Positions 44,445 to 55,189 of a stretch of DNA of 64,000 nt are shown in pieces (position 1 is the stretch's first letter; each line of letters opens with the position of its first letter). The notes under the pieces were generated by a model. The model was not told where the DNA came from. It made no database searches and saw nothing but the letters and a program-made list of their open reading frames with translations. The position numbers were made by a program, and so were the translations under genes. The DNA comes from Ignelater luminosus (taxonomy: Eukaryota; Arthropoda; Insecta; Coleoptera; Elateridae). The DNA is taken from NCBI GenBank assembly GCA_011009095.1, contig VTPC01006117.1, positions 71,762-135,761 of the forward strand, read 5' to 3'.

Positions 44445-46125
44445 CTATTTCCAAATACACTAAAGAAAATAGCTGCATCATTACTATCCTGATTGAGAAA
44501 TTAATCGAGGAAGGATCTTGTGAATGTAAACTTTTCAGTGCCACCTAATTTAGAAAATTAATTACCGAAAGGGAAAGATTATTAGTTCATGTACGATTAA
44601 TATAACCTCATTTAGACTAAATAAACTTAAACCTTTCAAGCTTAGACGACTCGATTAATTAGGTTTACAAGAACCATGACCCTAGCTATCACACGTAGGA
44701 GTTCAATATGGCAGTGACTAAAAGAAAAGTTGAACATTTTGTCATACAGGTGAGATATTTATATACTAGGGTGCAAACATAATCAGTAAGGTTAGCTATT
44801 TTGAAAATAAATGCTGTATAGAATGAAATAAAAATTAATAAAATATTGCGTATGTTACTCCTTTATTATGGGCAATTATTAATGGGCGTGATAGAGAAAC
44901 TATTACAGCACTATTTTGTTTTTGAAAGAGTTACTAACAAGCTGATAAAATAAAGTTGGAACCATTCTAAAAGTAAAGTCGGCTTCAACAATGGAGAAAA
45001 ATTAAACTTATAAAGTAATTTCAAATAGTGCGAACGTTGTAATTTAAGCACAACTTGTATAGATTTAACTGGCGAACATTTTGAATAATAGAATTTACTA
45101 TTCAATTGTAGCAGAACATGAAGGACGAACAATCAACCTTGATGTAAATTTACGTATCAATAAAGAGTATAACTTGAATTCAAATCTGTCGGCTTTAGTA
45201 ACGATAACGATTCTAGGGAAATGTGTTATCGTTTATGACGTAATAAAGCGATTGTGTCTAACAATAGGAAAATTATAGGAAGACGAATCAGTATCTATCA
45301 AGACGCAAGGGAATATAGGGTTTCCACTGCCTTATCTGCCAATAGGTCTAAAAAGTAACTGCGTTCTAGTAAATGGTGCAAGGGGCATATATTTATGTCA
45401 TAATAAACAGGTTTCCAATTACGACTGATTTAAAAAATGTAAATAGAAGTAATTTACTATTACAAAATAACAAAGTCAAAACAACATAATTTGTAGTGCT
45501 TCGCTACTACTCAATTATACGTTTGTATTTAGTGGAGTAACATTGGTATCCACTTTTTATGTGCAACCAAATTGTTTTTTGATTATTCAAAACGCCCACC
45601 TGACATGAATAGACCATTTATTACCAGTGCGTTATTAAATTATAACCAGTGTAATACCTCTACTAACTTAGAAATTAATGTTAATGGCTCTAATGCTGCT
45701 AACAGACAATTTTAACTGTTCACTTTTAAAGCTAATAAAGTTTATTTTATTTTGATTGAAGCAGTTAATTTTAACAGAAGAATCGTTAATTTTATTGGGT
45801 AGTTATTTTCGACACATTGCAGTAAATCAGTAGATAGAAATACTGTAGAAAAAAAGAGTTTTTACAAGTTTTATAGGCTCGGAGTAAATGATCACATTAC
45901 TTCAAAGAAACGTGATAAGAAAACAATGCAAAAATTTCGATGTGTTAGAGGAAATTGCCTTAATCATAAATCATTTTTATCTTTTCCTTCAAAGAAAATA
46001 TTTCAAACACTATTACTTTGAAGTGATTTGTTTGTGCAAGTTACAAATAAAGAAGAGAATTTATGTCAAATGCATATCTAGAAATTTTTGTAAAAATTTC
46101 TAAAAGTTACGTCACTTATTACTAA
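44445..46125. other. AT-rich spacer, nothing recognised
   Basis: About 1.7 kb without supportable genes; the short frames present lack motifs. Confidence 0.4.
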
Positions 46126-46129
46126 CAGA

Positions 46130-46760
46130 TATTACTAACTGTTAATCTAGTTTTAGAGAGAGATTTAGTACCACTACTTCTCTAGCTATTGTTACGAACG
46201 ATATTATCAATGCTACTGATAGAAAAATAATTACAGTCTTAATATTACTAGATTTCTCAAAAGCTTTCGATGCTACCAAATCTTGTTTGTGTTAAACTAC
46301 ATTATATTTATGTCATAAAACTTTAACAATTAAATATGATAATAAATTCCCTAACTCTCCCTCTATTGCTTCAGGAGTTGCTCAAGGATCTATCTTAGGT
46401 TCTTTGCTGTTTATTATCTATACAACAGATATTTCAAAATCTTTAAAACAATGTTACATTCAAGATTGGCAGATAGTACTCAAATTTATAAATTCTTTTT
46501 TTCTCCGAAACAGGCCTATGAAGACAGCAATAATGACATCAACTATTGCGGAACTTTATTTCAGCATAATCTTAAACTTATTAGTAGCAAGTCAGACTTA
46601 TTATTATTTCGAGATAAATCTCAAATTATATTGTTTGTGGATGGTCATAAGATGCACCTTACATATGAATTTCAATTTCAGCTGGCAATTGTCCATTGGC
46701 ACTAGTAAAAAAGCAACCAGGGTAACTCTACTAACTGTACGTTTGTATGTAACCGCTTCA
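46130..46760 (+). pseudogene. LINE reverse transcriptase fragment
   Basis: Successive frames read SSFRERFSTTTSLAIVT, ITVLILLDFSKAFDA (catalytic Asp of RT motif A), SGVAQGSILGSLLFIIYT and HSRLADSTQIYKF (the position of YADD, here LADS), then LKLISSKSDLLLF. This is the fingers-palm section of a Jockey/CR1-like non-LTR RT. At least three frameshifts and stops are present, and the active-site Asp pair is damaged. No endonuclease or 3' end can be seen around it. Confidence 0.82.
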
Positions 46761-46944
46761 GAACCAACTGAAAATCTATAAAGTCTTGCTACAATTGTAA
46801 TGTAGGTATATGGACCGCTCTGGTTTAAAATTAAAAGCAAGCCAACTCCCACCCAAGGAGCTTACCACTTATGAGAAACCATTAGAAGGACAAGATATCT
46901 TTTAGAAGATTTAAAAAAAATTATTGACCCAGTAATTCAAAGAA

Positions 46945-47300
46945 ATGAATACTATGGTCACCCCAGAAATGTTTTGTTATATATTGTTAGCTGACAGCAA
47001 CAAAACTTTAACGGAACTGGCCTGCAAGCGAATTATAAAAGCTCGTTCCCAAATTAAAAAACCAACTATTTAAAGAATGGCAGTGGCAAGATTTGTTCGT
47101 GGCAAAACCACGGCTCACTTCTACTTTATCCGTGAAGATATTGTGGGAAATAGTAGAAAAAGATAGGATGCTGTACCGTGTCACACACAAGCCGTCGAAA
47201 GATGCCTCAAACTAGTGACAGAAGCTTTGCAAGTGGTATGTGGCCATGAAGCAAGAGATGGTTTTATAAGAGCAAGATTAAAAGCGAGAAAATATATATA
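46945..47300 (+). pseudogene. C-terminal remnant of a second dispersed insect orphan family
   Basis: Two plus-strand blocks are about 30 codons apart: LADSNKTLTELACKRIIKARSQI (46985-47055) and PCHTQAVERCLKLVTEAL with ARDGFIRARLKARK (47175-47290). I recall uncharacterized multi-copy insect proteins ending with IRELA.RRI.KAR, CHTQAVER.VKLVTEA and RDGFIR.R..SR in this order. Stops separate the blocks. No element ends, catalytic motif or target duplication is visible. It has no resemblance to the orphan remnants at 1-738 or 13460-13768. Confidence 0.6.
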
Positions 47301-47559
47301 TGCTCCCATTTAAAAAAAGAGACTATAATTGCAATACTAACCGATGAAAATATTGAATGCTGAATTATTTATTGGGAAGGTATTTTTATAATGTTCTCAA
47401 TAAATTAGTTGTAAAGATTTTGAATAATTCGTGTTTTAAAAGAATTACCTTTAAATTTTTTCCTCGGATGAGCAATCAAAAAAGAGAAAAAATGAAGACA
47501 TAAAATAGTGAATATTTTGAAAGAAGTAAGAAAACACTCAGATCTTCCGTAAAACAGCA

Positions 47560-48165
47560 GAGCAACAATGATGAAAAGCAAGATGTGTTAAATAAAATGA
47601 TGCATGAAATGAAGATGGAGATAAAAGCCAAGATAAAAGAGGTGGGTAAAGAATTACAGTAGGTGAGGAAAAAACAAAAAGAATATTACAAAGAAGTGGA
47701 AAAACTAAAAATGGAAAACGAAACTATAGGGAGAGAAAACAAGGAGATTAAGCAAGAACTGGAGAGAATTAACAGCAACATCGAATGGGTAGAAAAAAAG
47801 AAACGGAAGAACAATATTGTTATGAATGGGCTAAAAATTGATAATACGACCCAATTCGGCTGAAACAAGGGGCAAGAAATTTCCTAAACACGTATTTGGA
47901 GGTGGCAGTACAAGTTAAAAGAGTCCTCAAACTGGGAGAAAAGACATGCTTAATTAAACTGAAAAAAGAAAAAGACAAAATGATGATTATGAAATCTAAA
48001 CGTAAATTTAAAAATGTTAAAGACGATAAAATTTACATTAACGATGACTTAAAGAAAAAAGAAAGAAAAACAGAGATATATAAGAAAAAGGGCCAAAGAA
48101 GAAAAGAAAAATGGAAGGCAAGTACAACTTGGCTACTACAAAATAACGATAAAGAAATAGGCTAG
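47560..48165 (+). pseudogene. LINE ORF1-like coiled-coil protein
   Basis: The frame from 47599 (MMHEMKMEIKAKIKEVGKEL) passes TAG at 47660 and continues KKQKEYYKEVEKLKMENETI, EIKQELERINSNIEWVEKKKRKNNIVMNGL. That is a long, charged heptad-like stretch followed by the K-NNIVMNGL motif typical of insect LINE ORF1-type proteins. A shifted frame (47896-48165) continues VKRVLKLGEKTCLIKLK. It would bind element RNA. It is broken by a stop and a shift. Confidence 0.7.
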
Positions 48166-48284
48166 AACAAGTAAATCCAAAAAACTAAAACAGCAAGTTA
48201 TAACAAACAAAGGAAAAGGACATGCATGGAAAAACGAATATAAACATGAGAGTGATCATAAAATAAAAAATAACATAAAACTGA

Positions 48285-48990
48285 AAGGATGGAACTTTGC
48301 AACATGGAACACAAAAGGATTAAATGGAAAAGAAAAAGAAGTAACACAAGAATTTGAAGAAAGAGATATAAAGATATTGCCTGTTACACAAACCAAAAAA
48401 AAGGGGGAGCAAAGATATAGAAGTAGAAAACAGGCATGTAACGATTCTTAGTGGGGCAAAGCCCGAAAATAGAGCACAAGCTGGAGTGAAATGTATAGTG
48501 GAAAAGAATATGAGGAAATACTTAAAGAAATGGGATTGTATCTCGGACAGAATTATGGGACTAGAGATAGAAGGAGATGGGAAAGTGTATATTATGGTTG
48601 TATATGGCCCTGACGAGAATGAAAGAGTAAGAACCAAGGATAAATTTCGAGAAACGGTCTCAAAATACAACAGAAAATAAGAACGGAAAAATAATCGTTA
48701 TGGGTGACCTTAATGGGAGAGTTGGGAAGAAAGACCAAGAGGCAGGACGAACAGTAGGGGTCCACGGTGAAAATATCAAAAACAACAATGAGAAAAGAAT
48801 AATAGACTTCTGTATTCAAAATAACCTGATAGTTACAAACACGTTTTACAAGCACAAAGAAATCCGTAAATACACCAGAGCAGTGACTAGCCGAAATGAG
48901 AAACCAATTATTTATAAATAGAGAAAATAGAAAAGACATCCGAGATGTAAGAGTTAGAAGAAGTATAGAAGTAAATAGTGACCACTTCTT
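48285..48990 (+). pseudogene. LINE endonuclease domain
   Basis: Blocks in several frames are WNFATWNTKGLNGKEKEV (N-terminal catalytic Asn), RAQAGVKCIVEKN, VYIMVVYGPDENE, IVMGDLNGRVGKKD (with the GDLN motif), RIIDFCIQNNLIVTNTF and HKEIRKYTRAV. This is the apurinic-endonuclease-like domain of non-LTR elements that nicks the target. The histidine-containing C-terminal motif is not readable, and several stops interrupt the domain. Confidence 0.85.
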
Positions 48991-49739
48991 GCTCATGGCT
49001 AAAACAAACATAGAAAAACAGTTCAAGACAACATGGTAACAAAGAAAAAAAGATTTGTCGTACAAGGACCCTGAAAAAAAGCAATAAAATTATATAAACT
49101 AGCAAAAGAAGAAATAGCACAACAATTCACTCTAAAAACTGAGGCAATGTTTGATGATGTGATATAGAAGAGATGGACACAAAACACATGTGAGATTATT
49201 TTAAAGATATAGTTAGAGAAAGTGCAAAACTGGTTTGTGGTGCGAGAAAGATAAATAAGAATAGAAAAGAGACGCTTTGGTAGAACGGAGAAATCAAAAT
49301 AGAAAAGTAGATGAAAAAAGAGAAATGGAAGCGTTACCTGGCTGAAAGTACTAATAGCAGATATAACAAATACAAAGAGCAGAGAAATAAAATAAATGAT
49401 AAAGGAAGCAAATAAGAAATCTTGGGAGGACTTCGGAGAGAAGATGAAAGAAGATTTCCATAGTAGCCAGAAATTATTTTACAAGGTACTAAAAAATGCA
49501 AAAACGGGAAAGCAACAACCAAACCTGAAACAACTGAAAAACCAAAATTGAGTAATAGAAACGGACGGTGATAAAATCATGGAGATGGAAACAATACTTC
49601 CAAGAGCTTTTACGAAATGAAGAAGTATGTGAGAGTTACCATGAATCAATCAATCGATCAATAGCAGTAGAGCTAAAAGAAGTAACAAAAGCAATAAAAA
49701 TAGTGAAGAAAATCAACCGGTCATTACCAAATTACGGCA

Positions 49740-51060
49740 GAAATGCTAAAAACCTCAAGGGTAAAGGGACTAACGCTGATTACTGAGATTTTTAACAAAA
49801 CATGGGACAAAAGCAAAGTACCAAAGGACTGGAAAATTGGCATCTTGATATCAGTACATAAAAATGGGGATAAGACAGATTGCAAACATTACAGAGGCAT
49901 TACCCTACTGAGTATAGTGGTTAAAGTGTATGAGATAATTTTAGAAGGGAGGTTGAGGAACGAGATTGAGGCACAGATAGAAGAACCCCAAAGTAGATTC
50001 AGAAAAAGCAGGGGAATCCAAGACCACATATGTACCATTAAACAAATAATAGAAAAAGCAGAGAGATCAAGTAGAAAAATTGACATGGCCTTTATAGACC
50101 TAGAAAAGGCACTTGGTATGATAAAGACGAACATAGTCCAGGAAAGACTAGTGAGAAAAAATGTAAGCAATAAACTAAGAATGGCAGTAATAAATTTGTA
50201 TAAAAATACCGGAAATTACGTTAGAACGGACACCCGACAATTGGAAGAATTTTCAGTAAAGGAAGCCCTAAGACAAGGCCTAAGCTTAGTCTTGTTCAAC
50301 ATTGACATGGACGATGTTATAAAAGAAACCAAAATAAGTACAAGCAAGTTATATATATAGGACACAGGAACTTAGATATGGAATGAGGCATTCCAAAAGA
50401 GGAACTTGAAGATAAATAGAAATAAAACAAAAATTATGGTGACAGGAACAGATCACATGGGAGTCAACACAGAGTTAGTTAAATGGCATAAAACTAGAGC
50501 AAGTCAATACATTTAAATACTTAGGAGTACAAATAAATAATAGAGGAAGTCAAGAAGCAGAAATTACAGCTAGAATTGAAAAGGCAGCAAGGATGTATCA
50601 TTCAGTTAGAAACATATGTGTAAGGAAGAAAGAACTATCTAGGAAGACAAAAATGAGTGTCTACAAAACGGTTTTTGTGCCAATTCTGACGTTCGGGTGT
50701 GAAAGCGGGAACCTTATAAACAAGCAGGAAAGTAAAGTGCAGACCATGAAAATGAAGAACCTACGAGCAATATTAGAAGTAACGAGATTAGACAGAATGA
50801 GGAATGACAATATGAGGGAAGACTTAAAAGCAAAAGCAGTTCTCGAAAGAGGGGGAAAAGCACAGTTGAGATGGTTTGGAGATATGGTTCGAATGAACAA
50901 CAACAGAATAGTCAAGACAGTATGGGAAACTCAAGTACCAGAAAAGAAGAAACAAGAGAAACCGGCGAAAATGTGGAAGGACAACATTGAGAAAACTTTA
51001 AGAAAAAAGGATGTAACGAAAGAGGAGGCTAAGGTACTCGCACATGACAAAAAGAAGTGA
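49740..51060 (+). pseudogene. LINE reverse transcriptase and C-terminal region
   Basis: The frame 49743-50360 shows VPKDWKIGILISVHKNGDK, CKHYRGITLLSIVVKVYE, FRKSRGIQDHICTIKQIIEK, DMAFIDLEKALGMI and LRQGLSLVLFNIDMDDVI. Motif A reads FIDLEKALGM where LINEs have F.D...AFD. The FADD block that should follow VI is missing: the sequence goes from SKLYI to TWNEAFQKRNLKINRNKTK. The 50593-51060 frame carries KAARMYHSVRNICVRKKELS, VFVPILTFGCES and LRWFGDMVRMNN. So the palm has lost its active site by deletion, beyond ordinary decay. Confidence 0.88.
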
Positions 51061-51395
51061 AGAAAGTTTGTATACGGAAAGTAAACATGGTGGAAGTGTA
51101 AGTGTTTTGGTGAAAAATTGGTATGAACAAAAACGAGAGACTCGTGATGATAACAGTGACAGTGACTAGTGACATTACCTTACACCTACGGGTATAAAAG
51201 GTTAACATTATATATACAAGGTTATCATTTTAAAACTTCCCACCTTGTATGACTCTTTAGTTAGTAAAAATATCATAAATCGCTGAAACACGTCGATTTT
51301 GTTTTGGAGAGGGACATTTAATAACCTACTCTAGTCAGTTGGGAAACTTTCACCCTCCCCCCAACCATCCCCACCTCGAAATCTTAAATGGCACT

Positions 51396-51625
51396 ACCCC
51401 ATGTGTGTATATATCATTTTAAAGGGTATAAGATTCTCAATCTTTTACATCAAAGAAAATCAAAATTGGCCCAGCCGTTCGTGAAGTAGAGATAGAAATG
51501 TATTTAATTTAATCAATACGTTTCTGTCTCTAGTTCACGAACGGCTGGGCTGATTTTAATTTTCTTTGATGTAAAAGATTTAAAATTGTATACCCTTAAC
51601 AATAACATATCACACATGAGGTTCC
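51396..51625. repeat. Foldback element with about 105-bp arms
   Basis: Two arms around an 11-base loop (about 51504-51514) are near-perfect complements close to the centre (CCAGCCGTTCGTGAA, TTTTACATCAAAGAAAAT) and more diverged outward (CATGTG and GGGTATA marks). The structure could be a MITE or two overlapping inverted insertions. It lies 230 bp past the LINE 3' end. Confidence 0.85.
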
Positions 51626-53929
51626 GTTCAAAAGTTTATGAGAATGGCATCCAAACAAGATACACAAAGCTATGCAGTCTAGTTGGACGAACGTCCAAAC
51701 GTGAAATTATTAACTTTTATGCAACTCACAATATCCTCATTGCAATTATTTCTGTAGCAATGAAGGCTTTTGATAGAAAAGCTCTGTATTTGAACGTACT
51801 CAAAAATGGTTTCTCTCAAAGTTCATTCTAACCAAGAATGTAGCGAGTAGTAGAAAGTACCAGAATGCACTTGATGAGTGTGATACCTACAAGATTGACC
51901 ATTCAAAATTTTTTTGGAAATATTTAGTAAAACGATGAACAACAATCTCGTAGAAGTCCAAAATCGAAAAGTTGTATTAGACAGGATCATATAAAAATGT
52001 GTTAACATTCATGTTGCAATCATTCATAGTCATATACAGCAGGTTTGGGCTAAATTGACTGCTGTGGAAGCACATGGCCTTTTATCCGTAATGTAAATGT
52101 TGATCATTTTTCACTACACTTGTAGAAATAAGTTTACGTGGAAAATATCTTTGAATGTTGAAATAGGTATTTATCATAACAATTTAGAAGTGTTTCCGAA
52201 AACTTTTGTGACGTACGTTAAGTAAAAATAACGTTTTGGAAATCTACAGTGCAAGGTTGTTGCCTGGTTTAGATATTTAACAATGCTTATTTATTCGTCT
52301 TGAGGGAAGAAAATGGTATCAGATTTAACATGTTTGTCATTTCATTCTTTTATCAAATATCATCTTGTGATATATAAAGTCTTTGACGTCAGTAAATTCA
52401 ATTTAAAATACGCAGTAATATTTTCAATTTACCGTTTAGCGGTTTTTAGTTTCTTTTATAATGTATTTTTTGATATCCAATTTCTAAATTAATATACATT
52501 AAATATTTGTGGGTTTATTTATCTTTTTAAAATTAATATGGTTGGAAACACATTGTATTATACATTTAATGAGTTTTAAAAATAGAGTAAGAAATTTATC
52601 AAACTACTTTACGTTTTATGGAAGTCTAAATTTCCAAGGAGAACATTTTTGGAAATGTATTCTGCTTTTTAGTGGCTTGTTCTAGATTTTTGCATAGTAT
52701 GCAAATATAAGAAAGATAATAATGGTTAAAAGCTATATAACAAACTATGAGTACTATAAGGAAAGGAAGGAATATTGAAAAGACAAAGAGCTAGTATTTG
52801 TTAAAATTCTATTTGTTTTGTTGGATTATTTTCTTTTTTATTTTGGATTAATCTTTTTCTATATTTATTTATATTGGAATAATACGATTACGTCATTACA
52901 AGACTGTACACATAAAAATTTCTAGGCTTACTAATATACCTACGCATTGCGAGCAGTAGAAATTATGGATGCTTAGTGGTATCAAATACACTTCAACAAA
53001 ATCTTTGACTGTTTACAAAGTTCTAAGAATGTATTTTGTAGGGTTGGGTTTATGAGAAGAAATAATGTTTTACTATAAATTATTTTTGATTAAAATTTCG
53101 CGCTTTCAACACTTCCAATAGTGGTAATAAAATTGAATGTTGATGAATTCTAGTAACCAGTAGTGTTGAAGAAAACAAGAATAACTAATTTCCAAATCTA
53201 TTTAAAACTGTGACTGTAACTATAGAAAACATACTCTACCTTAATAAACAGCTAGCAAAAGGTAAATTGAAGAAGCTTGGAAGTGGACATACCTGCAACA
53301 ATTAAATAATACTCTTATATTGTCACAATTTAAGACGATACTAATTAAACGAAATCAAGTATAGCTTGCTATCTTAATACACAAATTAATCTATTAAAAG
53401 TATTTAGTTTACAAACAACGATGTAAAAGGGTATGCCAAAAGGTATGTATACTTGTAAAAATAAAAATTGCAAGCAAAATACAAAAAAGCGTTAGTGTGC
53501 CATCAAATTATTTTTATTGTAAAAACTAAGATAATTAGCCCCATATTCTAGCAAGGTTGTATTTTATTTTCCTTTCGCTAACGTATTTAGTTTTTTGTGA
53601 TATGATGTAAGTAAGAAAAACCAGAAAATATCACGGACTTTTGTTTTTTTGGTAGATTCTTTAAAATGAGAGAATGCTTTGCAATTTGCAAATGGCAGCC
53701 TCCGTAGTTGGTTCTGTTCTATTAACTTTCCAGATGTTCAAAAGAAAACAAGCATTGCCAGGTCTGTAAGTGTTTTATAATTCTAGAGTTCCTCCATCTC
53801 TTCGCCTAAATCTCTACCCCCTATCTAAATATCTGTTTTATATCTCGAATATACATCACTTCGAAATATGGAGCCCGAATATTTAGATCTTTCGGATGTT
53901 ACGGTTCCTCTATACTTGATTGGTTGTGT
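51626..53929. other. AT-rich region holding dispersed repeat copy B only
   Basis: 52355-52600 and 52990-53030 match the dispersed repeat at 40470-40830; about 390 bp separate the two blocks in this copy, suggesting an insertion here or a deletion in copy A. Otherwise nothing recognised. Confidence 0.5.
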
Positions 53930-54125
53930 TATAATATTTTGTAAAGAGCAATCCTTTGTCAATGATTAGCTCAGCATTTGCACACCACTCTGTATTTCAT
54001 GTCAATCTGCCACCAAGATGATCTGATCATCTGCAAATGCTTGCTAGTGGTCAAAAGTAGAAAGCTGTAAAATCGTCAGATCAGGAAGTCTCTCCTCAGC
54101 TCTGGTAATCCTGATTACAACTGTT
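53930..54125 (-). pseudogene. Short LINE reverse transcriptase fragment (FADDQ motif)
   Basis: On the minus strand the complement of about 54040-53960 reads FADDQIILVAD followed by a stop and HEIQSGVQML. FADDQ-type motif C and the following helix fit a LINE reverse transcriptase. Only about 60 codons can be read, and the assignment depends on this one motif. Confidence 0.45.
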
Positions 54126-54659
54126 CACTTTTATTTCTTGTAAATCCACAGTCGTCAGCGTTATATGTTCATCTAAATGTTATTTTTGCTAATACAATTG
54201 ATGGAATGAGTAAATAGTGTTGCGGTATCGTCAATTTAGCGGTTTTTGCAACAAAGATAATTGGAAAACAAGTAGGTGTGTTAAAACTAACATAAACTTG
54301 AACAGCTGTTCAGAAAAGGGGGCGTGTATTAAAAAAGTTTGAGAACCACCATATCATTGCAACACTAATTATTTATTGATTTTTCCTAATCTTTATTTTG
54401 CTACTCCACAGGAAGCAACTAAGAAACAGGTAAGATCCTTTTGAAATTTCAAATGTAGAATTTTTAAATCAGTTTCGTCTTTAGAAAAAAAACTTTTTTT
54501 TTGAGACAACATATGCGTTCTACTAGAAGACAAACTGTCTTGTCAACTCATTTAAAATTGCTTTGTACTTTACATTTTCTTTCATGTGGCTCTTATCGAC
54601 GTAGCGTTAGTATTAGTTTATAGATAACAATGAAACAAAGCTCTGTAAGCTAACAACTG
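54126..54659. other. Spacer, nothing recognised
   Basis: I see no motif between the LINE fragment and the Harbinger remnant. Confidence 0.35.
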
Positions 54660-55020
54660 AACTGCTTATGGCTGAATGTATAAAATATCCCACAACTGAA
54701 GCCGAAAAAGCTGTTATTAAACAAGGGGTTTTTGAAAAATATGAAATTTAAGGTGTAACTGTAGCTGTGGATGGAACGCATGTTAAAATCATGGCACCAT
54801 TTTTGACAAATGATAATCACCCACTTCATGCAGTATAAAAAATGTTGTGCTTATTTGTGATAGTGATTTTTCTGGATCAGCACACAGTTCGGTGATTTTT
54901 AAAGTATCAAACATCTGAGCACATTTAAGTAATCAGTACGAAGCTGAAGATCTTAATAAAAGATACTTATTTACACTTTATGCCGTGGCTGATGATGGTT
55001 CACCTAAAAAGTGGTTTAAA
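54660..55020 (+). pseudogene. PIF/Harbinger transposase fragment
   Basis: Plus-strand text with stops reads KYPTTEAEKAVIKQGFFEKYEI, GVTVAVDGTHVKIMAPF, KNVVLICDSDFSGSAHSSV and LFTLYAVADDG. GV..AVDGTHV.I contains the first catalytic Asp of the DDE_4 fold; VLICDSD is the usual next block. The N-terminal helix-turn-helix and the C-terminal half are missing, and three or more stops occur. A separate Harbinger N-terminal fragment sits at 61910-62636; the two do not overlap in protein coverage, so I cannot say whether they are the same family. Confidence 0.72.
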
Positions 55021-55189
55021 ATCTTTTTGCGTCAAAGCAGAAATGTTGTATAAAAAACAAACGGTACTTTGAAAAAAGGATTTTGATTTCTCTGAAATCA
55101 ACGACAGTGACTGTATCATATGGGTAGAGCAGCATTTATTATTAATGCCATTTGTCAGGTCCATATTGGCTTGGGCGAGCTTTAATTCA

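Larger units (their letters stand above)
47480..51170 (+). mobile_element. LINE (non-LTR retrotransposon), long but inactive copy
   Basis: A 3.7 kb plus-strand region holds a coiled-coil ORF1-like part, an endonuclease and a reverse transcriptase in LINE order. A-rich coding bias on the plus strand is strong throughout. The 3' end seems to fall near 51165 in a run of GTGACA-like units; the 5' end is not sharp. No target duplication was found. Motif wording (KAARMYHSVRN, ELSRKTKMSVYKTVFVPILTFGCES, LRWFGDMVRM) matches a LINE family common in insects; I do not assign a clade. Confidence 0.88.

Noticed and set aside
47686-50170. Long minus-strand frames rich in Leu, Phe and Ser
   Set aside because: They are the complement of the A-rich LINE coding strand, which gives apparent hydrophobic frames that look like membrane proteins.
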